NCBI GenBank assembly: GCA_945952175.1
Contig: CAMFHW010000099.1
Coordinates: 1 to 10,572, forward strand
DNA: 10,572 nucleotides
Direction of reading: 5' to 3'
Source: an uncultured Phenylobacterium sp.
GTDB lineage: Bacteria > Pseudomonadota > Alphaproteobacteria > Caulobacterales > Caulobacteraceae
The position numbers were made by a program, and so were the translations under genes. Positions 6,126 to 10,572 of this stretch are shown piece by piece (position 1 is the first letter of the stretch; each line of letters starts with the position of its first letter). The notes under the pieces were generated by a model. That model did no database searches. It saw nothing but the letters and a program-made list of their open reading frames with translations, and was not told the origin of the DNA.

Positions 6126-8198
6126 CTACTTCGCCAGCAGTTCCTTCACCAGGCCGTCGGCGGCGTAGACCTTCTGCAGGGCTTCGGTGGCGGCGGCGGT
6201 GGAGACGACCACCGTGCGGTTGATCGCGCCGTCATAGCCGTAGTCGCCGCCCAGCGAATGGATGTTGCCGTCGAAGGCGGCGCCCAGCACTTCGGCCTTG
6301 GCGCTGATCACCGGCGAGCCGGAATTGCCGCCGATGATGTCGTTGGTGGTGACGAAGTCGAAGACCGTGTCGGGATTGAGCTTGTCCTTGGCGGCGATCC
6401 AGCGCGGGGCGAGCTGGTAGGGTTCGGCGCCGGTGGCGCGCTCGTAGAGGCCCTTGAACTGGGTGGTGGCCGGAACGGCGGCGCCCCGATAGGTCCAGCC
6501 GGCGACCTTTCCGTAGGACAGGCGGAGGGTGAAGGTGGCGTCCGGATAGATGGCGTCGCCATAGGCGGCGAAGCGGGCCTTGGCCACGCGGCCGGCGGCG
6601 GCGTCGGTGGGGCCAGCGACTTCCGCCTCCCATTGCCGGCGCTGCTGGCGCGCGGCGGGGTCGATCTTCAGGGCGTACTGGATCATGGCGTCGTCGGAAG
6701 CCTGGATGGCGGGCAGCCCGCCCTCCCAGAGCGCCTTGCGGACGGCCACGTCGCCCAGCTTGGAGCCGGCCACCAGGCGGGCGGCCAGGGCCTCAGGGCT
6801 CTCCTTGCCGAGGACCAGCTTGGTGATCGGGTCGTCGGCGGTCAGGTACTCGCGGGTCTTGGACAGCCAGAAGGAGAGGTAGAGCTGCTCCAGCGGCGGA
6901 TCGACCTTGGCGTCGTCCAGCAGCTCCTTCTCCATCAGCGGCAGCTTGGCGTCGGAATAGCCCGGCAGGCGATCGGCCGAGGGCTTGGTGCGCTCCTGCG
7001 CGGCGCGGACCAGCTCGCGGGCGAACATGAAGAGGTCGGACATCGAGCCCGCGCCGCGCTCCAGCTGGCGGTAGCGCAGATAGTTGTCGGCATAGGGAAC
7101 CTGGGCCCGGGCGATGTCGGCCCAAGGATCGCCGAGCTCGGCGGCGAGCTTGGGATCGGCGGCGACCTTGGCCTTGAGTTCGGCCTCGGCGGCGCGCTTG
7201 TCCTCCAGCAGAGCCTTGTCGTTCAGCGCCGACAGGCGGCCGAAATAGACCTTGTAGCTGTTCTCCAGCCCGAACAGCGGATCGGTGGAGATGCGCTTGT
7301 AGGCCGGGCTCTCTTCCGAGAAGCGGATCAGCCGGCCGCGCAGTTCGGAGGCCTGCAGCAAAGTGATCGGCAGGGTGAGGTCGCGGCTGGTCTCGAGCTG
7401 AGAGACCGTCAGCATGCGGTCGGTGGCGCCCGGATTGCCGGAGACGAAGGTGGGCTCGCCCTGCCTGGGCGGACGCGACGTCCAGGTCAGGTGCTCGGGG
7501 CTCCTGATCGGCTTGCCGCCGTCATAGAGGCGTACGAACGAGACATCGAGGTTGTAGCGCGGGAAGTTGAAATTGTCGGGATCGCCTCCGAAGAACGCCG
7601 TGGCGAACTCCGGGGCGAAGACCAGGCGCACGTCGGCGTACTTGCGGTACTTGTAGAGCTTGAACTGGCCGCCCCGGTAGAGGCTGACCACCTGGCAGCG
7701 GAAACCGGCCGCGCCCGCGCAGGCGGCGTCCTCGGCGGCGGCGATGGCGCGGTCACGGGCCTTGACGAAGCCCTCGCCCGACTGGCCCGCGGTGGCGGCG
7801 TTCACCTGGCCGGTGACGTCGGCGATCGAGAGCAGGACCTCAGCCTGCATGCCGGGGCACTTCTTCTCTTCCTCACGGGCGGCGGCGAGGAAGCCCTCCT
7901 TCACCAGGTCGGTCTTGTCGTCGCTGAGGCTCTGGGCGCAATCGACCACGCAATGGTGGTTGGTGAAGACCAGGCCATCCTTGGAGACCAGGGACGCCGA
8001 ACAGCCGCTGGTCAGCCGCACCGAGGCCGATTGCACGCGGTCCAACCACTTCTGGTCGATCTTCACGCCATAGGCCTGCTCGACCTTCGCGGCCGGGAAG
8101 TTGTCGAAGGTCCACATGCCTTCGTCGGCGGCGGCGGGAAACGCGAAGGCGAAGGCGGCGGCGAGGGCGGCGCTCGCGCCGAGGGACATACGCAGCAT
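6126..8198 (-). CDS. S46 family serine peptidase (dipeptidyl-peptidase, DPP7-like)
   Basis: A 690-residue protein, the usual length for family S46 (DPP7/DPP11). These enzymes release dipeptides from peptide N-termini in the periplasm. A signal peptide covers about 1-24 (Ala/Phe-rich, ending AAA before DEGMW). The family start EGMWTFDNFP is intact. The catalytic triad is visible: H82 in TNHHC, D218 in RYNLDVSF, and S626 in GGNSGSPV. FVSGNPGATDRM is also family-typical. The residue 18 after the serine is Gly (644, FDGN). In DPP7 the corresponding position is Gly673, in DPP11 it is Arg673, so a hydrophobic rather than acidic P1 preference is expected. ATG at 8198 is the likely start; a TTG lies just before it and no strong Shine-Dalgarno is seen. 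It converges with marR (4 bp) and is divergent from the exporter operon. Confidence 0.95.
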   Translation of the reverse strand: MLRMSLGASAALAAAFAFAFPAAADEGMWTFDNFPAAKVEQAYGVKIDQKWLDRVQSASVRLTSGCSASLVSKDGLVFTNHHCVVDCAQSLSDDKTDLVKEGFLAAAREEEKKCPGMQAEVLLSIADVTGQVNAATAGQSGEGFVKARDRAIAAAEDAACAGAAGFRCQVVSLYRGGQFKLYKYRKYADVRLVFAPEFATAFFGGDPDNFNFPRYNLDVSFVRLYDGGKPIRSPEHLTWTSRPPRQGEPTFVSGNPGATDRMLTVSQLETSRDLTLPITLLQASELRGRLIRFSEESPAYKRISTDPLFGLENSYKVYFGRLSALNDKALLEDKRAAEAELKAKVAADPKLAAELGDPWADIARAQVPYADNYLRYRQLERGAGSMSDLFMFARELVRAAQERTKPSADRLPGYSDAKLPLMEKELLDDAKVDPPLEQLYLSFWLSKTREYLTADDPITKLVLGKESPEALAARLVAGSKLGDVAVRKALWEGGLPAIQASDDAMIQYALKIDPAARQQRRQWEAEVAGPTDAAAGRVAKARFAAYGDAIYPDATFTLRLSYGKVAGWTYRGAAVPATTQFKGLYERATGAEPYQLAPRWIAAKDKLNPDTVFDFVTTNDIIGGNSGSPVISAKAEVLGAAFDGNIHSLGGDYGYDGAINRTVVVSTAAATEALQKVYAADGLVKELLAK

Positions 8199-8221
8199 CA
8201 AGCAGGAAGTCTTTCGTGGGG

Positions 8222-8241
8222 CCGCCCTAAAGGGCGGTTTT
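8222..8241. terminator. Terminator-like hairpin between divergent S46 and exporter genes
   Basis: CCGCCC (8222-8227), TAAA loop, GGGCGG (8232-8237), then TTTT (8238-8241) on the plus strand. The form is that of an intrinsic terminator, but no plus-strand gene ends here. On the minus strand it lies in the 5' leader of the S46 gene, 23 nt before the ATG. It may stop antisense transcription through the S46 gene, or be a leader structure of S46 mRNA. Confidence 0.5.
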
Positions 8242-8292
8242 GTAGGCTCTCTACCGACGCCACCACGCGGTGACCATCCATTCGCCCAAGTG

Positions 8293-8337
8293 TTACGCCG
8301 ATTTAACGCGTGGAGGGCCGCCCTTACGCCGAATTAA
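8293..8337. repeat. 14-bp direct repeat upstream of the exporter operon
   Basis: TTACGCCGATTTAA (8293-8306) and TTACGCCGAATTAA (8324-8337) differ at one base and start 31 bp apart, about three helical turns, putting both on the same DNA face. They lie 84 and 53 bp before the permease ATG at 8390. Between them AGGGC-C-GCCCT (8314-8324) forms a dyad, and GGGCCGCCCT (8315-8324) also occurs at 8219-8228. This looks like a binding site for a tandem-binding activator such as a response regulator; the regulator is not identifiable. Confidence 0.55.
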
Positions 8338-8389
8338 TTGGCGTTCCAGCGAGGCCCGATCCCATTTTTCGGCCCGCGGGGAGCGCATC

Positions 8390-9532
8390 ATGTCCTTGGC
8401 TCTGGCCACCCTCATCTACGAATCCCGCCGCTACATGGCGGCCGTGATCGCGCTCGCCTTCGCGGGTCTTCTGATCCTGGCCCAGGTCGGAATGTTCACC
8501 GGCATCGTGAAGGGCGCGACCGCGACGGTGGACCGCTCGCGCGCCGACCTGATGATCATGCCGGCCAAGTCCGAGAGCCTGATCAATTCCGGCCCGACCA
8601 GCCTGCCGCGGCGCCTCGGCCCGCAGCTCTATCTCAACCCTGAGGTGGCGGAGGTCGCCAGCTTCGACGGCGGCGGCGGACGCTGGAGCAACACGCCGGG
8701 CAAGGGGCAGAAGCAGGTGACCACCTTCGTGCAGGTCAACATGGTCGACCCCGAGGTCGGCGCCGTGACCCTGCCCACCGACTATTCCGAGGCGACCCGC
8801 ATCGCGCTCCTGGAGCCCTATGCCGCCGCCGTCGACCGCACGGCGCTGGCGCGGCTCGGCGTGAAGCTGAACGACACCGCCACGGTCAACGGCAAGACCA
8901 TCCACATCCGCGCCGTGCTCGACGGCTATCCGGACATGAACAACGCCTCGGTGACGGTGTCTCGCGACACGCTTCGGCTGCTGGGCATGCTGGAGAAGGG
9001 CGAGAAGACCGGCCCCCTGATGGTGCGCCTGAAGGACCCGGCCCGGGCCGAGGCGGTGCGCGACCAGCTGAACGCGGTCTCCAAGGGCGCCTATCGCGCC
9101 TGGACCCGGGCCGAGCTCTCCAAGGCCAACGAGGGCGCCCTGCTCAAGGAGCAGATCATCGGCCTGTTCCTGATCTCCTCGGCGGTGCTGGGCTTCCTGA
9201 TCGGGGTCGGCATCACGTCCATGACCCTGCGCGGCGCGATCCTGGCCAACATCAAGGAGTTCGCCACCCTGCGGGCGCTGGGCGTCTCGATGGGCTCGCT
9301 GCGGGTGATCGTGCTGGAGCTGTCCTTCTGGGTCGGCCTGGCGGGCCTGCTGGCCACGGCGGTCTTCACCTACGGCGTCTATCTGCTGGGCAAGAGCGGC
9401 GGCGTGCCGATGGGCTTCCCGCCGGTGGCGGTGATCCTGGTCGCCCTGCTGCTGATGGTGATCTCGCTGGCCTCGGGCCTGTTCTCCCTCGGCGTCCTCA
9501 AGAAAAGCCAACCGGCGGACCTGCTGCGATGA
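8390..9532 (+). CDS. ABC exporter permease, FtsX/DevC-like
   Basis: A 380-residue inner-membrane permease. It has the FtsX-type four-helix layout: TM1 at about 16-37, a large periplasmic domain (about 40-255), then three helices at about 256-277, 306-332 and 345-368. The cytoplasmic coupling segment KEFATLRALG (289-298) is the conserved FtsX/MacB/LolC contact with the ATPase. The early part (LIYESRRYMAAVIALAFAGLLILAQVG) and the modest length fit the DevC branch better than LolC/MacB. The start at 8390 has GGGGAG 6 nt upstream; an in-frame extension to 8270 has no supporting domain and covers the promoter repeat. It ends in an ATGA overlap with the ATPase gene, so translation is coupled. With the ATPase and adaptor it should form a DevBCA-type exporter; cargo unknown. 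Confidence 0.9.
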   Translation: MSLALATLIYESRRYMAAVIALAFAGLLILAQVGMFTGIVKGATATVDRSRADLMIMPAKSESLINSGPTSLPRRLGPQLYLNPEVAEVASFDGGGGRWSNTPGKGQKQVTTFVQVNMVDPEVGAVTLPTDYSEATRIALLEPYAAAVDRTALARLGVKLNDTATVNGKTIHIRAVLDGYPDMNNASVTVSRDTLRLLGMLEKGEKTGPLMVRLKDPARAEAVRDQLNAVSKGAYRAWTRAELSKANEGALLKEQIIGLFLISSAVLGFLIGVGITSMTLRGAILANIKEFATLRALGVSMGSLRVIVLELSFWVGLAGLLATAVFTYGVYLLGKSGGVPMGFPPVAVILVALLLMVISLASGLFSLGVLKKSQPADLLR

Positions 9533-10272
9533 CCCCTGCCTCCCGCGTCGCGATCGAGGCCAAGGGCCTGACCAAGCGGTTCAAGACCGGCCGCACCTTC
9601 ATCGAGGTGCTGAAGCAGGTCGACTTCGACGCGCGCCACGGCGACGTGACCATGGTCATGGGCCCCTCGGGCTCGGGCAAGTCGACCCTGGTGGCGACCT
9701 TGTCGGGCCTGCTGCGGCCGGACGACGGCCAGGTGACCGCCATGGGCCAGGACCTGTGGAGCCTGCGCCCCGGCCGGATCGACAGGTTCCGCCTGGACCA
9801 CTGCGGCTTCATCTTCCAGGGCTTCAACCTGTTCTCGGCCCTCACCGCCCTGCAACAGGTCACCACGGTCCTGAAATACACCGGCCTTTCGCCCGCCGAA
9901 GCCAAGGAACGGGCGACGATCGCGCTCTCCGAGGTCGGCCTCGCCAACCGCCTGCACCAGCGGCCGACCGAGCTGTCCGGCGGCGAGAAGCAGCGGGTGG
10001 CCATCGCCCGCGCGCTCGCCAAGCAGCCACGCCTGCTGTTCGCCGACGAGCCGACCTCCGCCCTGGACGGCGAGAACGGCCAGGTGGTGATCCAGCTCCT
10101 GCAGCGCGCCGCCAAGCAGCACGACGCGGCGGTGATCTGCGTGACCCACGACCCGCGGCTCGAGGCCTATGCCGACCGCATCATCCACATCGAGGACGGC
10201 CGCATCCTGGACGACCGGCGCACGACGCCGGCCCACGAGAGCGCCCGTCAACCCGAGCTCATCGAGGCCTAA
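9529..10272 (+). CDS. ABC transporter ATP-binding protein, DevA/LolD-like
   Basis: A 247-residue cytoplasmic ATPase that powers the adjacent permease. Walker A GPSGSGKST is at 45-53, the Q-loop Q97 is in FIFQGFNLFSALTALQQV, the signature LSGGEKQRVAIARAL is at 149-163, Walker B LLFADEPTSALD is at 169-180 with catalytic E174, and the H-loop is H207 in VTHDPR. The LTA.Q.V segment after the Q-loop resembles DevA/MacB-type domains. All motifs are complete, so it should be active. Its ATG overlaps the permease stop (ATGA, 9529-9532), giving translational coupling. Its stop is 4 bp before the adaptor start, so the three genes form one operon. The sequence alone does not tell the cargo; lipid, peptide and glycolipid export are all known for relatives. 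Confidence 0.95.
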   Translation: MTPASRVAIEAKGLTKRFKTGRTFIEVLKQVDFDARHGDVTMVMGPSGSGKSTLVATLSGLLRPDDGQVTAMGQDLWSLRPGRIDRFRLDHCGFIFQGFNLFSALTALQQVTTVLKYTGLSPAEAKERATIALSEVGLANRLHQRPTELSGGEKQRVAIARALAKQPRLLFADEPTSALDGENGQVVIQLLQRAAKQHDAAVICVTHDPRLEAYADRIIHIEDGRILDDRRTTPAHESARQPELIEA

Positions 10273-10276
10273 GACA

Positions 10277-10572
10277 ATGTTCGCCTTTCTCCGCCGCCGG
10301 ATCGCCTGGGTCATCGCCGCGGTCGTCGTCATCGCCGTGGGCGGGGCGTTGGTCCTGCAGGGCCAGGCCAAGGCCAAGAAGGCCGAGGCGGCCAAGATCG
10401 CCGCCGCCAACGCGCCCAAGAGCCCCTATGTCGCCATCGCCAACGGCAAGGCCGACGTCGAGGGCGGCATGATCCAGGTCGCCGCCCGCCGCGCCGGCAT
10501 CGTGCGCGAGGTGTTCGTCCACGAGGGCGACCTGGTGACCAAGGGCCAGATCCTCGCCCGCCAGGAGGACGA
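10277..10572 (+). CDS. HlyD/DevB-like periplasmic adaptor (membrane fusion protein), partial
   Basis: The first 98 residues are present; the gene runs off the right edge. A short cytoplasmic start with basic FLRRR leads into a single membrane anchor (about 9-28). A charged Ala/Lys-rich linker (about 30-48) follows. QVAARRAGIVREVFVHEGDLVTKGQILARQED (67-98) is the first half of the biotinyl-lipoyl-like hairpin domain typical of HlyD/DevB adaptors (GIV..V.V.EGD.V..GQ.LA). The start at 10277 follows the ATPase stop by 4 bp and has GAGG (10264-10267) 9 nt upstream. In a DevBCA-type system this protein bridges the permease to an outer-membrane TolC-like channel, which would be encoded beyond this window. 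The coiled-coil arm and its orientation cannot be judged from the part seen. Confidence 0.9.
   Translation, partial: MFAFLRRRIAWVIAAVVVIAVGGALVLQGQAKAKKAEAAKIAAANAPKSPYVAIANGKADVEGGMIQVAARRAGIVREVFVHEGDLVTKGQILARQED

Noticed and set aside
6258..8273. Open frame of 671 codons antisense to the S46 peptidase
   Set aside because: It is a GC-driven shadow frame. The opposite strand encodes a full S46 protein with signal peptide and catalytic triad, and the antisense product has low-complexity Gly/Ala/Val/Arg composition with no recognised domain.
8293..8338. CtrA-type site (TTAA-N7-TTAA) upstream of the exporter
   Set aside because: The half-sites read TTAC with a six-base gap to TTAA, so neither sequence nor spacing matches the consensus.
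8270..8390. Longer permease start at 8270
   Set aside because: The extra 40 residues look non-coding, cover the promoter repeats, and have no ribosome binding site; 8390 has GGGGAG at good spacing.
1..10572. CRISPR array, tRNA, rRNA, insertion sequence or phage genes
   Set aside because: No regularly spaced repeats, cloverleaf-like sequence, transposase/integrase motifs or phage-type genes were seen on either strand.

Overview
The window is a GC-rich, gene-dense bacterial chromosome segment. The style points to an alphaproteobacterium, most likely Caulobacterales (Caulobacter/Phenylobacterium-like) or a sphingomonad relative. The grounds are very high GC with GC-biased third codon positions, a PEPxxWA-type PEP-CTERM sorting tail, an S46 dipeptidyl-peptidase, and short intergenic regions with many divergent and convergent pairs. 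The genus is inference only. I see no mobile element, CRISPR array, tRNA or rRNA, and no obvious horizontally acquired island.

Layout, left to right. (1) 1-1911: a DinB-type protein with an SCP2-like C-terminal segment (minus strand, cut by the left edge) is divergent from a TetR/AcrR regulator (plus). The regulator converges, with overlapping stop codons, on a small DUF3830 (cyclophilin-like) protein (minus). (2) 2056-3253: a DUF899 thioredoxin-like protein with a CPSC motif is followed by a DUF1801 protein, probably one transcript. It ends in a 13-bp perfect-stem bidirectional terminator. (3) 3309-3995: an exported PEP-CTERM protein on the minus strand, converging on the same terminator, with a structured sequence just upstream of its ribosome binding site. 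(4) 4084-6121: a class A flavoprotein aromatic monooxygenase (minus) is divergent from a MarR regulator (plus). The 70-bp gap and the MarR start region hold two near-identical perfect palindromes, GTGTATAATACAC and GTGCATAATGCAC, which look like the MarR operators. (5) 6126-8198: a secreted S46 serine peptidase (minus). (6) 8390 to the right edge: a three-gene ABC exporter operon (FtsX/DevC-like permease, DevA/LolD-like ATPase, HlyD/DevB-like adaptor, the last cut by the right edge).

Functionally these are several small independent units rather than one pathway. The clearest regulatory circuit is MarR/monooxygenase: an aromatic or phenolic ligand would relieve MarR repression of both genes. 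The exporter operon looks like a DevBCA-type type-I-like ABC efflux or secretion system. Its promoter region carries an unexplained 14-bp direct repeat spaced 31 bp apart and a terminator-like hairpin next to the S46 start. I found no strong evidence for a wholly undescribed multi-gene system. The best leads are the operator pair, the repeat upstream of the exporter, the DinB-SCP2 fusion and the leader hairpin of the PEP-CTERM gene.
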